A stretch of DNA of 64,000 nucleotides, taken from Pseudomonas sp. URMO17WK12:I2 (GTDB lineage Bacteria > Pseudomonadota > Gammaproteobacteria > Pseudomonadales > Pseudomonadaceae). A model generated the notes under the pieces. That model was not told the origin of the DNA and ran no database searches. It worked only from the letters and a program-made list of their open reading frames with translations. Below, piece after piece: positions 16,563 to 25,548 of the stretch. Within the stretch, counting starts at the first letter, position 1; every line of letters starts with the position of its first letter. A program made the translations under genes and the position numbers. The stretch covers positions 1,137,222 through 1,201,221 of the forward strand of contig NZ_QKYW01000001.1 in assembly GCF_003253735.1 (NCBI RefSeq), in the 5' to 3' direction.

Positions 16563-19262
16563 ATGGGTGAAATCAGTCGCGCCGCGTTGTTCGGCAAGCT
16601 CAACAGCGTCGCCTACAAGGCCATCGAAGCCGCCACGGTATTCTGCAAGTTGCGTGGCAATCCCTACGTCGAGCTGAGCCATTGGCTGCACCAGATCCTG
16701 CAGTTGCAGGACTCCGACCTGCACCAGATCATCCGCCAGTTCAGCATCGAGCCGGCGCGCCTGGCCAAGGACATCACCGAGGCCCTGGATCGCCTGCCGC
16801 GCGGCTCCACCTCGATCACCGACCTGTCCTCCCATGTCGAGGAAGCGGTCGAGCGCGGTTGGGTGTATGGCAGCCTGATGTTCGGCGAAAGCCAGGTGCG
16901 CAGCGGCTACCTGATCGTCGGCATCCTCAAGACGCCGAGTCTGCGCAACGCGCTGCTGGCCATCTCCCGGGAGTTCGAGAAACTCAAGGTCGAGGCCCTT
17001 ACCGAGCGCTTCGACGAGATCGTCGGCGCCTCGCCGGAGAACGCCCTGAGCGCCACCGATGGCTTCCAGGCGAGTGCCCCGGGCGAAGCCAGCGGCGCCA
17101 TCGCACCCAGTGCCATGGGCAAGCAGGAAGCGCTCAAGCGTTTCACCGTCGACCTCACCGAGCAGGCGCGCAGCGGCAAGCTCGACCCCATCGTCGGCCG
17201 TGACGACGAGATCCGCCAGCTGGTCGACATCCTCATGCGGCGCCGGCAGAACAACCCGATCCTTACCGGTGAAGCCGGCGTCGGCAAGACCGCGGTGGTC
17301 GAAGGTTTCGCCCTGCGCATCGTCGCCGGCGACGTGCCGCCGAGCCTCAAGGACGTCGAGCTGCGCAGCCTGGACGTTGGCCTGCTGCAAGCCGGCGCCA
17401 GCATGAAGGGTGAATTCGAGCAGCGCCTGCGCCAGGTCATCGAGGACGTGCAGAGCTCGCCCAAGCCGATCATCCTGTTCATCGACGAAGCCCATACCCT
17501 GGTCGGCGCCGGCGGCGCGGCCGGCACCGGCGATGCCGCCAACCTGCTCAAGCCGGCGCTGGCCCGCGGTACCCTGCGCACCGTGGCCGCCACTACCTGG
17601 GCCGAGTACAAGAAACACATCGAGAAGGATCCGGCCCTGACCCGCCGCTTCCAGGTGGTGCAGGTGGACGAGCCTTCCGAGCATCGCGCCATCCTGATGA
17701 TGCGCGGCGTCGCCGCGACCATGGAAAAGCACCACCAGGTACAGATTCTCGACGAGGCGCTGGAAGCCTCGGTCAAGCTGTCCCACCGCTACATCCCGGC
17801 GCGCCAGCTGCCGGACAAGTCGGTGAGCCTGCTCGACACCGCCTGCGCCCGCGTGGCGATCAGTCTGCACGCGGTGCCGGCCGAGGTGGATGACAGCCGT
17901 CGGCGCATCGAGGCCCTGGAAACCGAGCTGGCCATCATCGGCCGCGAACAAGCCATCGGCGTGAACATCGGCAGCCGCCTGCTCGACGTCGACGCGGCCC
18001 TGGCCGAAGAGCGCCTGCGCCTGGTTACCCTGGAGACCCGCTGGGCCGACGAGAAGGCGCTGGTCGATGAGCTGCTGGCCACCCGCGCCAGCCTGCGTGC
18101 CGCCGCCGAGCCGGTGGACGACACCAGCCGCGAGGCCGGCGAGGCGCGCCTGAGCGACGAGGAGCACGCCGCCCTGCGCAGCAAGCTCGCCGACCTGCAG
18201 AGCCGCCTGAGCGCCTTGCAGGGCGAAGACCCGCTGATCCTGCCGACCGTCGATTACCAGGCGGTGGCGTCGGTGGTCGCCGACTGGACCGGCATTCCGG
18301 TCGGGCGCATGGCCCGCAACGAGATCGAAACCGTTCTCAAGCTGGATGCGCACCTGAAGAAGCGCATCATCGGCCAGGATCACGCCCTGGAGATGATCGC
18401 CAAGCGCATCCAGACCTCCCGCGCCGGGCTCGACAACCCCAACAAGCCGATCGGCGTGTTCATGCTCGCCGGCACCTCCGGCGTGGGCAAGACCGAAACC
18501 GCCCTGGCCCTGGCCGAAGCCCTCTACGGCGGCGAGCAGAACGTCATCACCATCAACATGAGCGAGTTCCAGGAAGCCCACACGGTGTCCACCCTCAAGG
18601 GCGCCCCACCGGGCTACATCGGCTACGGCGAAGGCGGCGTGCTGACCGAGGCGGTGCGCCGCCGCCCTTATAGCGTGGTGCTGCTCGACGAGGTCGAGAA
18701 GGCCCACCCGGACGTCCACGAGATCTTCTTCCAGGTGTTCGACAAGGGCGTGATGGAAGATGGCGAAGGCCGCCAGATCGACTTCAAGAACACCCTGATC
18801 CTGCTCACCACCAACGCCGGCACCGAGATGATCGCCGGGCTGTGCAGCGACCCCGAGCTGATGCCCGAACCCGAAGGCATCGCCAAGGCGCTGCGCGAGC
18901 CGCTGCTGAAGATCTTCCCGCCGGCCCTGCTCGGCCGCCTGGTGACCATCCCCTACTACCCGCTGTCGGACGACATGCTCAAGGCCATCACCCGCCTGCA
19001 GCTCGAACGCATCAAGAAGCGCATCGAAAGCACCCACAAGGTGCCGTTCAGCTACGACGACGCGGTGGTCGACCTGGTGGTTTCGCGCTGCACCGAGAAC
19101 GAGAGCGGCGGCCGGCAGATCGACGCGATCCTCACCAACAGCATGCTGCCGGACATGAGCCGCGAGTTCCTCGGCCGCCTGCTCGAAGGCAAACCGCTGG
19201 CTGGCGTGCAGGTCAGCGTGAAGGATCAGGATCTGCACTATGAGTTCGCGGCCGCGCAGTAA
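16563..19262 (+). CDS. clpV: ClpV (TssH) AAA+ ATPase recycling the T6SS sheath
   Basis: 899-residue Hsp100/Clp-type ATPase that disassembles contracted TssBC sheath. An N-terminal Clp repeat domain (1-160) binds the sheath. The first AAA+ module has Walker A GEAGVGKT (236-243) and Walker B FIDEAH near 305-310. A coiled-coil middle domain rich in Glu/Arg/Leu runs from about 430 to 560. The second module has Walker A GTSGVGKTE (637-645) and Walker B LLDEVEKAHPDV. The length is typical. Start at 16563 with AGGACAGG upstream, 11 bp after tssG. A 968-residue open frame on the opposite strand is a coding shadow. Confidence 0.97.
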   Translation: MGEISRAALFGKLNSVAYKAIEAATVFCKLRGNPYVELSHWLHQILQLQDSDLHQIIRQFSIEPARLAKDITEALDRLPRGSTSITDLSSHVEEAVERGWVYGSLMFGESQVRSGYLIVGILKTPSLRNALLAISREFEKLKVEALTERFDEIVGASPENALSATDGFQASAPGEASGAIAPSAMGKQEALKRFTVDLTEQARSGKLDPIVGRDDEIRQLVDILMRRRQNNPILTGEAGVGKTAVVEGFALRIVAGDVPPSLKDVELRSLDVGLLQAGASMKGEFEQRLRQVIEDVQSSPKPIILFIDEAHTLVGAGGAAGTGDAANLLKPALARGTLRTVAATTWAEYKKHIEKDPALTRRFQVVQVDEPSEHRAILMMRGVAATMEKHHQVQILDEALEASVKLSHRYIPARQLPDKSVSLLDTACARVAISLHAVPAEVDDSRRRIEALETELAIIGREQAIGVNIGSRLLDVDAALAEERLRLVTLETRWADEKALVDELLATRASLRAAAEPVDDTSREAGEARLSDEEHAALRSKLADLQSRLSALQGEDPLILPTVDYQAVASVVADWTGIPVGRMARNEIETVLKLDAHLKKRIIGQDHALEMIAKRIQTSRAGLDNPNKPIGVFMLAGTSGVGKTETALALAEALYGGEQNVITINMSEFQEAHTVSTLKGAPPGYIGYGEGGVLTEAVRRRPYSVVLLDEVEKAHPDVHEIFFQVFDKGVMEDGEGRQIDFKNTLILLTTNAGTEMIAGLCSDPELMPEPEGIAKALREPLLKIFPPALLGRLVTIPYYPLSDDMLKAITRLQLERIKKRIESTHKVPFSYDDAVVDLVVSRCTENESGGRQIDAILTNSMLPDMSREFLGRLLEGKPLAGVQVSVKDQDLHYEFAAAQ

Positions 19263-19275
19263 TCGGTAGGGGAAG

Positions 19276-21348
19276 ATGATGGCAATCACCCAGGCAGCCC
19301 GCATGGCCGTGATCACCAGCCCGCTGGGCGGTGACACCCTGGTACTGGAGCGGCTCGAGGGCCGCGACGAACTGGGCCGGCCATTCAGCCATGAGTTGGC
19401 GCTGATCTCCGTAGACGACGGCCTGTCGCTGGATGCGCTACTCGGCAAGCCCATGGGCCTGGCCGTGCAACTGGCCGATGGCAGCGACCGCTACTTCCAC
19501 GGCATCGTCGCGCGCTGCAGCCAGACGGCCCACCGCGGTCAATTCGCCAGCTATCAAGTGACGCTCAGGCCCTGGCTGTGGCTGCTGTCGCGCACCTCCG
19601 ATTGCCGCATTTTCCAGAACAAGACGGTGCCTGACATCGTCAAGCAGGTGTTTCGCGACCTGGGTTTCTCCGACTTCGAAGACGCGCTGACGCGCAGCTA
19701 TCGCGAGTGGGACTACTGCGTTCAGTACCGTGAAACCAGCCTGGACTTCGTCAGCCGGCTGCTCGAGCAGGAAGGCATCTACTACTACTTCCGCCACGAG
19801 AAATCCCGCCATGTGCTGGTGCTGTGCGACGCCTACGGCGCTCACCACACGGCGCCCGGTTATGCCAGCGTGCCCTTCTACCCGCTCGACGACCAGATGC
19901 GCGAGCGTGACCACATTCACGACTGGCGCATGGCGCGCGAGGTGCAGCCAGGCTCCCTGGAACTCAACGACTACGACTTCCAGCGCCCCAGCGCGCGCCT
20001 GGAAGTGCGTTCCAGCATCGCCCGGCCGCACAGCAACGCCGACTATCCGCTCTACGACTACCCGGGCGAATACGTGCAGAGCAAGGACGGCGAGCAGTAC
20101 GCACGCAATCGCATCGAGGCGATCCACACCCAGCACGAGCGGGTGCAGTTGAAATCCAACGCTCGCGGTCTCGGCGCCGGCAACCTGTTCAGCATGAGCG
20201 GTTACCCGCGCGTCGATCAGAACCGCGAATACCTGATCGTCGCCGCCGACTACCTGATCACCCAGGAACGTTACGAGAGCGGCGGTGACAGCGTAGCGTT
20301 CCAGTTCGGCAGCACACTGACCTGCATCGATGCCAGCCAGGTGTTCCGCCCGCTGCCGTTGACCGTGCAGCCCATCGTGCAGGGCCCGCAGACGGCCATG
20401 GTGGTTGGCCCCAAGGGCGAGGAAATCTGGACCGACCAGTTCGGCCGGGTGAAGGTGCACTTCTACTGGGACCGCCACGACCAGTCCAACGAGAACAGCT
20501 CTTGCTGGATCCGCGTGTCGCAGAACTGGGCTGGCAAAAACTGGGGCGCGATACAGATCCCGCGTATCGGCCAGGAAGTCATCGTCAGCTTCCTGGAAGG
20601 CGACCCCGACCGGCCGATCATCACCGGCCGCGTCTACAACGCCGAGCAGACGGTGCCCTACGACCTGCCCGCCAATGCCACCCAGAGTGGGGTGAAAAGC
20701 CGCTCCAGTAAGGGCGGCACGCCGGCCAACTTCAACGAGATCCGCATGGAGGACAAGAAGGGCGAAGAGCAGCTGTTCATCCACGCCGAGAAAAACCAGG
20801 ACATCGAGGTCGAGAACGACGAGACCCACTGGGTCGGCCACGACCGCAGCAAAACCATCGACAACGACGAGACCGTGAAGGTGAAGCGCGACCGTACGGA
20901 GACCGTGGACCGCCACGAGACCATCACCGTACATGGCAACCGCAGCAAGACAGTGGACAAGAACGAGACGGTCAAGATCGGCATGAACAAATCCGAGACC
21001 ATCCTCATGGCCTCGCTGCAGAACGTCGGCATGGGCCGCATGGAAAACGTCGGCCTGGGCTACAGCCTCAACGTCGGCATGATGATGAACACCCTGGTGG
21101 GCCTTAACCAAAGCACCCAGGTGGCGAAGAAGAAAACCACTTCGGTGGGCGAGCAGTACGCCATCAGTGTCGGCGGCAAGGACGAAGGCTCCAGCGTCAC
21201 CCTGGACGGCAAGAGCATTCGCCTCGGCGCCCAGACCATCGAACTGACTGCCGACCAGGAAATCCGCCTGAGCTGTGGGCAGAGCACCATCCGCATCACC
21301 GCCGGCGAGATCGAGATCCTCTCGCCGAAGGTGGATATCAACTGTTGA
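19276..21348 (+). CDS. vgrG: VgrG (TssI) T6SS spike protein
   Basis: 690-residue trimeric spike protein at the tip of the Hcp tube. The N-terminal gp27-like region (1-370) carries the typical LLEQEGIYYYFRHE block. It is followed by the gp5 OB-fold with DQFGRVKVHFYWDR (about 390-404) and SCWIRVSQNWAGK. The C-terminal part (about 490-690) is a beta-helix needle rich in short repeats of the type ET-VKV, with Lys/Arg/Thr. It ends with the needle, with no extra enzymatic domain, so cargo must bind from outside. Two adjacent ATGs (19276 and 19279) are both possible. Last core gene of the operon; three unknown genes follow. Confidence 0.96.
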   Translation: MMAITQAARMAVITSPLGGDTLVLERLEGRDELGRPFSHELALISVDDGLSLDALLGKPMGLAVQLADGSDRYFHGIVARCSQTAHRGQFASYQVTLRPWLWLLSRTSDCRIFQNKTVPDIVKQVFRDLGFSDFEDALTRSYREWDYCVQYRETSLDFVSRLLEQEGIYYYFRHEKSRHVLVLCDAYGAHHTAPGYASVPFYPLDDQMRERDHIHDWRMAREVQPGSLELNDYDFQRPSARLEVRSSIARPHSNADYPLYDYPGEYVQSKDGEQYARNRIEAIHTQHERVQLKSNARGLGAGNLFSMSGYPRVDQNREYLIVAADYLITQERYESGGDSVAFQFGSTLTCIDASQVFRPLPLTVQPIVQGPQTAMVVGPKGEEIWTDQFGRVKVHFYWDRHDQSNENSSCWIRVSQNWAGKNWGAIQIPRIGQEVIVSFLEGDPDRPIITGRVYNAEQTVPYDLPANATQSGVKSRSSKGGTPANFNEIRMEDKKGEEQLFIHAEKNQDIEVENDETHWVGHDRSKTIDNDETVKVKRDRTETVDRHETITVHGNRSKTVDKNETVKIGMNKSETILMASLQNVGMGRMENVGLGYSLNVGMMMNTLVGLNQSTQVAKKKTTSVGEQYAISVGGKDEGSSVTLDGKSIRLGAQTIELTADQEIRLSCGQSTIRITAGEIEILSPKVDINC

Positions 21349-21519
21349 TGCAGGAGTAGCGCAGCGGATGGGTAGCTTGAGTAACCGAAGCGCAACAGCC
21401 AGCGTAAGGCCGCACACCGCTACGCTATCAAGCAAAGGCATCCACGACAGCTGGCTGGACGGCGAAACACGCGCCGGAATGGCGCCCTCACCCCACGCCT
21501 TGATCCGGGTTCCTTGCAC

Positions 21520-21984
21520 ATGAGCAGTCAGCCCTACGCCAGCACGACGTTCGACACCGACACCGCCACACTGGCGATCTTCGATCCCGCCGCTCTGGCC
21601 CATCGCATCACCGATACCGCGGACTGGTGGTCGATCGCCGAGGACGCGCTCGCCGAGATCAACGCCGGCAACGTCCTGTTCGTCGACCTGGGCCGCGACG
21701 GTAGCCACGCAGTGGAGATCTGCCGCGGCATCGATGCCGCCACGGGCGACGCCCTGGTGGCACACCTGCGCATCACCTCGGGCTGTCTGTATGTCGGCGC
21801 AGGCGAGCAGGTGCCGGCCGGCGACCTGGGCCCGGAAACCGTCTATGGCGGTGTACTGCTGTTCGCCGAACGCGGCACCTGCGAGGTTCGTCTGCAACGC
21901 CAGGGCGAACGCCTGCTCCTCGCCTATGGAGCGACCACGCTCGAGGCCACCAACCACTTCGACGACGGCCCACGTTTGCCATGA
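21520..21984 (+). CDS. Unknown protein downstream of vgrG, first of three coupled genes
   Basis: 154 residues, acidic, no signal peptide or membrane segment. It has a conserved-looking core with ATLAIFDPAALAHRI, then TADWWSIAEDAL around residues 28-40, and several beta-strand-like stretches. From memory it may belong to the uncharacterised DUF6386 family (DWW motif), but I cannot verify this. Start chosen at the ATG 21520; a TTG six bases upstream is also possible. Its stop overlaps the next start (ATGA). The position 171 bp behind vgrG suggests a T6SS-linked role such as cargo, chaperone or immunity, but no toxin motif is visible. Confidence 0.7.
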   Translation: MSSQPYASTTFDTDTATLAIFDPAALAHRITDTADWWSIAEDALAEINAGNVLFVDLGRDGSHAVEICRGIDAATGDALVAHLRITSGCLYVGAGEQVPAGDLGPETVYGGVLLFAERGTCEVRLQRQGERLLLAYGATTLEATNHFDDGPRLP

Positions 21985-22613
21985 CCAGGGACGAACACCT
22001 CGCCGCACTCCGCGACTGGCACCTGCAACACGCCCCCCGCCGCTGGCGCCTGGTGCACTATTGCGGCGTCGAATGCCTGGCGGCCCACGACCTCGCTGCA
22101 GACGAACTGCTGCAACGGGCCAGCACGCTACTCGCCGAGGGCTTTCATATCGCCTGGCAGCGCAGGGGCGAGGATGCAGTGCTGCGGGTGCACGAGGGCG
22201 AACCGACCCCGAGCTGGGCGGCGACCTTCGCCGAGCGCGACCTGATCGGCGGCCTGCACTCTGCCCTGCCCGAGGAACACGAGTCACTGGACGCCGGTCG
22301 CCTGGTCGCGTGCTGGCAACGGGAAAGGGCCGAGCAGCTGTTGCGTCTATTGCAGCCTGACAGCGGCAGCACGGCCACGGCGAAACTCCAGGCGCTGCAG
22401 CTGTCTTCGGAGCAGACGGGGCTGGTGCTGGAACTGCTCGATCAGGTTCTTGGCGACACCCTCTACACCCTGCTGCTGGGCCTCGACGGCGAGGCGCAGG
22501 TGGGCGGCGAACAGCAGCGCGTAAGGCTGATCAACGAAGCGGGCGCAGAGATATCGCCCTGTGGCGAACTGGCAGCCGAAGCCTACGCGCAACTGATCGA
22601 GGGGCGCCCGTGA
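21981..22613 (+). CDS. Unknown protein, second gene of the post-vgrG trio
   Basis: 210 residues, cytoplasmic by composition, rich in Leu, Glu and Ala (largely helical). I do not recognise a family. Visible features: a Trp/His-rich start (RDWHLQHAPRRWRLVHYCG), several acidic helices, and a segment around 130-165 with LELLDQVLGDTLYTLLLGLDG. It starts inside the stop of the previous gene (ATGA) and ends in a GTGA overlap with the next one. The three genes are therefore almost certainly co-translated and probably function together. Confidence 0.65.
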   Translation: MTRDEHLAALRDWHLQHAPRRWRLVHYCGVECLAAHDLAADELLQRASTLLAEGFHIAWQRRGEDAVLRVHEGEPTPSWAATFAERDLIGGLHSALPEEHESLDAGRLVACWQRERAEQLLRLLQPDSGSTATAKLQALQLSSEQTGLVLELLDQVLGDTLYTLLLGLDGEAQVGGEQQRVRLINEAGAEISPCGELAAEAYAQLIEGRP

Positions 22614-23224
22614 CCGGTCTCTACGAATGGAACCCGATGCCCTACCAACTGGCGATACGCTGCCCCCGTTGCCGCCGCGAAGCCTCATTCGAATTTGCCG
22701 AAGCGCGGTTGATACGACGCAAGCTGGAAGTACCGCTATTCCAGGCTCATTCGGCCTTCGAGTACCAGCTACGCCCCAGCCGCGATGGTCATTTCCAGCA
22801 CATGGCCGTGTACTTCCAGGGGTTGCACGGTGACCCGCGGCAGGCGCTTCATGATCTACCCGAGGGCTACCAGGCGGCGGACTGGAGCCATTCGCGCTAC
22901 CTGCGCCAACAGTACGGCCATACGCTCGGTGCCTTGGTCTGCGCCCCCTGCGGCCTGCGCAGTCGCCACCAGCTGGACTGGCCAGGCGAGGCGTATTACG
23001 CCGTGGACTACAAGAACCATTTGCTCTGGGCCTACCACCGCGAGTCGGCTCTGGAGTTGCGCGACTATCTGCTGTCCATCGACCGCAAGCTGCGTGACTA
23101 CCGCTGGGCCACAATGCTGCTGCACGTACCTGGCGTGTTCAAAACCCGTAAGGCCCGCATTCCGCTGACGCAACGCTTGAGCCGGCTACTCGCGGGTCAA
23201 TCCAGGACCGTTCACCTGCGGTAG
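22610..23224 (+). CDS. Unknown protein with two CxxC pairs, third gene of the post-vgrG trio
   Basis: 204 residues starting at a GTG that overlaps the preceding stop. It carries two Cys pairs, CPRC (18-21) and CAPC (111-114), a spacing that could build one zinc ribbon. A Tyr/Trp-rich region and a basic C-terminus follow, ending ...LSRLL then GQSRTVHLR. No transmembrane segment and no known catalytic motif were seen. Its 3' end overlaps the convergent ankyrin gene by 13 bp. Family unknown to me; a nucleic-acid-binding or structural zinc role is only a guess. Confidence 0.68.
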   Translation: MTGLYEWNPMPYQLAIRCPRCRREASFEFAEARLIRRKLEVPLFQAHSAFEYQLRPSRDGHFQHMAVYFQGLHGDPRQALHDLPEGYQAADWSHSRYLRQQYGHTLGALVCAPCGLRSRHQLDWPGEAYYAVDYKNHLLWAYHRESALELRDYLLSIDRKLRDYRWATMLLHVPGVFKTRKARIPLTQRLSRLLAGQSRTVHLR

Positions 23225-24273
23225 GCCGGTGGAGGCAACGGCAAAGGCTGCGGGTTGGCGATAACCCATTGCACTGCCAGCGCACTGAGCCGGTCAGTGC
23301 GTGCAGCGTCATCGTCACCGCCGCGTAGCGCGGCCGCCAGCGCCTGGGCTTCGGCCAGCTCGCCGGCCGGCAGCGGCACGGCACTGCCCAGATGGCGGAT
23401 CAGCGCAGTCAACATGGCTTTGTAGTCAGCATCCCAGTTGGCCGCACCGTTGTGATGTATTTCTCGGGAAATACGCCCGCTGAGGCGAATCACCTCACCC
23501 TGCATGGTGGCGGCCGGGCCGGCGGATGGCACCAGCAGTTGCCAGAGTTGCTGGTGCTGGTCGTGCCAGGAGCCGTCCGCGACACGGATGGCAGCCTTGC
23601 CATCGTGAAGCTGGCGCGAGGCGACGGGCGTGACGCCGAACAGGCGATACAGACTGGCCAGCCCCGCATCCGTCGCCTCGAGATAGTCAGGGTTGAAGCC
23701 GGCGCGGTGAAATTCGAATTCGCGGCCAATACGCTGCACCTCGGCCAGCATGGCATCGTCTACCGGCACGCCTGCATCCAGCAGGATCTGGGCAATCTTC
23801 GCGGTTGCCTCGATGTCGGCGTTGCTGGTGGTAGCCAGCGCGATCTGCAGCACGCCATGACCCTGGCGATTCCTGGCAGCGATGCTAGCGCCACGACGAA
23901 TCAACGCGGCGAGCGCTTGCGCCTTGTGGCTTTTGGCCGCGGCATGCAGTGGCGTGTCGCCCTGGTAGTCCTGCGCCTCGATATCGGCGCCCAGATCCAG
24001 CAACAGATCAACGCCGCCCTTCCAGCTAGAACTGCGATGGTGCAACGCCGTACGCTGGTAGGTATCGCGGGCATCGATGTCCGCCCCCTGCTCAACCAGC
24101 CAGCGCACCAGTTCATCGGGGCAGTTGTAGAAGCCCAGCGCCGTGCTCTTGCTATAGCCGCCGGTAGCTTCGAGCTCGCACTGGTCGAACACGGCAATCA
24201 ACTCGTCGAGTGAGGCCTGCTCGAGCAGTTGCCCGAAATCCTTGGGCAAGGTCTTGCGCTTACGCTTCGCCAT
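23212..24273 (-). CDS. Ankyrin-repeat protein
   Basis: 353 residues. The N-terminal half contains at least three ankyrin repeats: GADIDARDTYQRTALHHRS (about 79-97), GADIEAQDYQGDTPLHAAA (about 112-130) and GASIAARNRQGHGVLQIA (about 147-164). The C-terminal half (about 190-353) is not recognised. There is no signal peptide, so it is probably a cytosolic protein-binding factor. The 3' end overlaps that of the post-vgrG trio by 13 bp, tail to tail. Ankyrin proteins occur as partners or immunity factors in secretion and toxin loci, so an immunity role is possible but unproven. Confidence 0.85.
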   Translation of the reverse strand: MAKRKRKTLPKDFGQLLEQASLDELIAVFDQCELEATGGYSKSTALGFYNCPDELVRWLVEQGADIDARDTYQRTALHHRSSSWKGGVDLLLDLGADIEAQDYQGDTPLHAAAKSHKAQALAALIRRGASIAARNRQGHGVLQIALATTSNADIEATAKIAQILLDAGVPVDDAMLAEVQRIGREFEFHRAGFNPDYLEATDAGLASLYRLFGVTPVASRQLHDGKAAIRVADGSWHDQHQQLWQLLVPSAGPAATMQGEVIRLSGRISREIHHNGAANWDADYKAMLTALIRHLGSAVPLPAGELAEAQALAAALRGGDDDAARTDRLSALAVQWVIANPQPLPLPPPAYRR

Positions 24274-24366
24274 GAATCCAATACTCCAGAAATATCGGTA
24301 CAGTGCTCACCTTCATGGCTTCCGCCGAGGCCTGTCAACGACCAAATACCGACCGGGAAACGACCA

Positions 24367-24906
24367 ATGACACAGGATCTGCCCCGCTTTCGCCTTCACC
24401 CCAACGTCTATCGACTCGATCTGTTCGAGCAGCAGAACGGCACCTGCTCGTGCTGCGCTCAGTTGCGCGACTGGAAGTACCGAGGTCCGTTCTACGCCGT
24501 ACAAAAACCCGACTACCTGTGCCCCTGGTGCATCGCCGATGGCAGTGCGGCCCGGCGCTACGAGGGGCAATTCAACGACGAGCTATCCATCGAAGGCTGG
24601 GAGCCGGATCCGTCGGCCTCGGCCAACACCTTCAATGCAGAGCTGATCGCCGAGGTGTGTGACCGCACGCCGGGCTATCTGGCTTGGCAGCAAGCCCAAT
24701 GGCTGGTGCATTGCGGGCAGCCATGCCAGTTCATCGCCTATGTCGGAGCTGCCGAGGTAGAAGGGCTGCGATCGGAACTGGCGGGTGATCTGCAGCAGCT
24801 TGACGACACCTACGTGCAGGCATTGAGCGCGGATGGCAACCCGACGGGTTATCTGTTTCGCTGCCTGCAGTGCGGCACGCATCGACTGCACACCGACGGC
24901 ACCTGA
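24367..24906 (+). CDS. cbrC: CbrC family protein (colicin E2 tolerance-like)
   Basis: 179-residue protein of the CbrC/UPF0167 family, whose E. coli member gives tolerance to colicin E2 and belongs to the CreBC regulon. Family hallmarks: LPRFRLHPN at the N-terminus, CSCC (about residues 29-32), the YRGPFYA and LCPWCIADGSAA blocks (about 42-65), RTPGYLAWQQAQWLVHC (about 103-119) and a final FRCLQCG. The many Cys residues suggest zinc binding. The ATG at 24367 is chosen because similarity starts there; the frame is open further upstream. Divergent from the ankyrin gene (93-bp gap). Confidence 0.85.
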   Translation: MTQDLPRFRLHPNVYRLDLFEQQNGTCSCCAQLRDWKYRGPFYAVQKPDYLCPWCIADGSAARRYEGQFNDELSIEGWEPDPSASANTFNAELIAEVCDRTPGYLAWQQAQWLVHCGQPCQFIAYVGAAEVEGLRSELAGDLQQLDDTYVQALSADGNPTGYLFRCLQCGTHRLHTDGT

Positions 24907-24935
24907 ACCATCCAGCCCTGCGCTAGAATCGCCCC

Positions 24936-25484
24936 ATGAAAAAACCACGCTCCAGCTTTCTCACCGTCATTTCCATCTTCGCCATCGCCGCCGCCGTGAT
25001 CGGCGGTTTCTGCCTGATCGGCGTGGCCTTTTATCTGTTCTTCAATGGTGCGATCTTCATCGACGGGGTGGCCAGCGCCGCGGTATTGCTGGTGTTCAGC
25101 GCCATTGCCTGGAAAGCGCACATCACCTGGGCGAAACCGGTGGCGGCGGCGGTACTGATTGCCATCACGGCGTATGTCGGCATGTTCCTCGACGCCCGCG
25201 GCAACCCGGTCTACAACAAGCCGCTGGAGTGGTTGTTCGCCCCGGCGGGAGCACAGTTACAGACCCGCGAGATCGTCACCCATGGCGGCGGCAGCACCGG
25301 GGTGAATTACGATTTTCACTTCGTCGATGCCAGCGGCCAGAGGGTGGATGAGCTCAGCAGCTGGGTGGTGGTGCCCTTTCGCTTCCTTGAGTACCTGCTG
25401 ATCCTGTCCGCCGCCATGTGGCCGATCACCTGGCTGCGCGGCCGCTTCGGCCGTTCGCAATGGCTGCCGCCGCCGTCCCGCTAA
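24936..25484 (+). CDS. Unknown inner-membrane protein
   Basis: 182 residues with four probable transmembrane segments: about 10-33, 38-57, 63-80 and 145-160. A soluble loop of about 65 residues between the third and fourth (about 82-145) contains a Gly-rich GGGSTGVNYDFHF stretch. The loop would lie on one side of the membrane; topology is not resolved. No family recognised. The start follows cbrC by 29 bp and could be co-transcribed, but the functions look unrelated. Confidence 0.75.
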   Translation: MKKPRSSFLTVISIFAIAAAVIGGFCLIGVAFYLFFNGAIFIDGVASAAVLLVFSAIAWKAHITWAKPVAAAVLIAITAYVGMFLDARGNPVYNKPLEWLFAPAGAQLQTREIVTHGGGSTGVNYDFHFVDASGQRVDELSSWVVVPFRFLEYLLILSAAMWPITWLRGRFGRSQWLPPPSR

Positions 25485-25548
25485 AGCTCACCCACTGCCT
25501 GAGTCGCCGCAAGATCCACCGTTTTTTTCAGCCTAATCAGGACTCTTC

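Noticed and set aside
16548..19454. 968-residue open frame on the minus strand
   Set aside because: Shadow of clpV; composition is unnatural and no family pattern is present.
19438..22287. 949-residue minus-strand frame opposite vgrG
   Set aside because: Valine/Ala-rich shadow of vgrG and the first trio gene.
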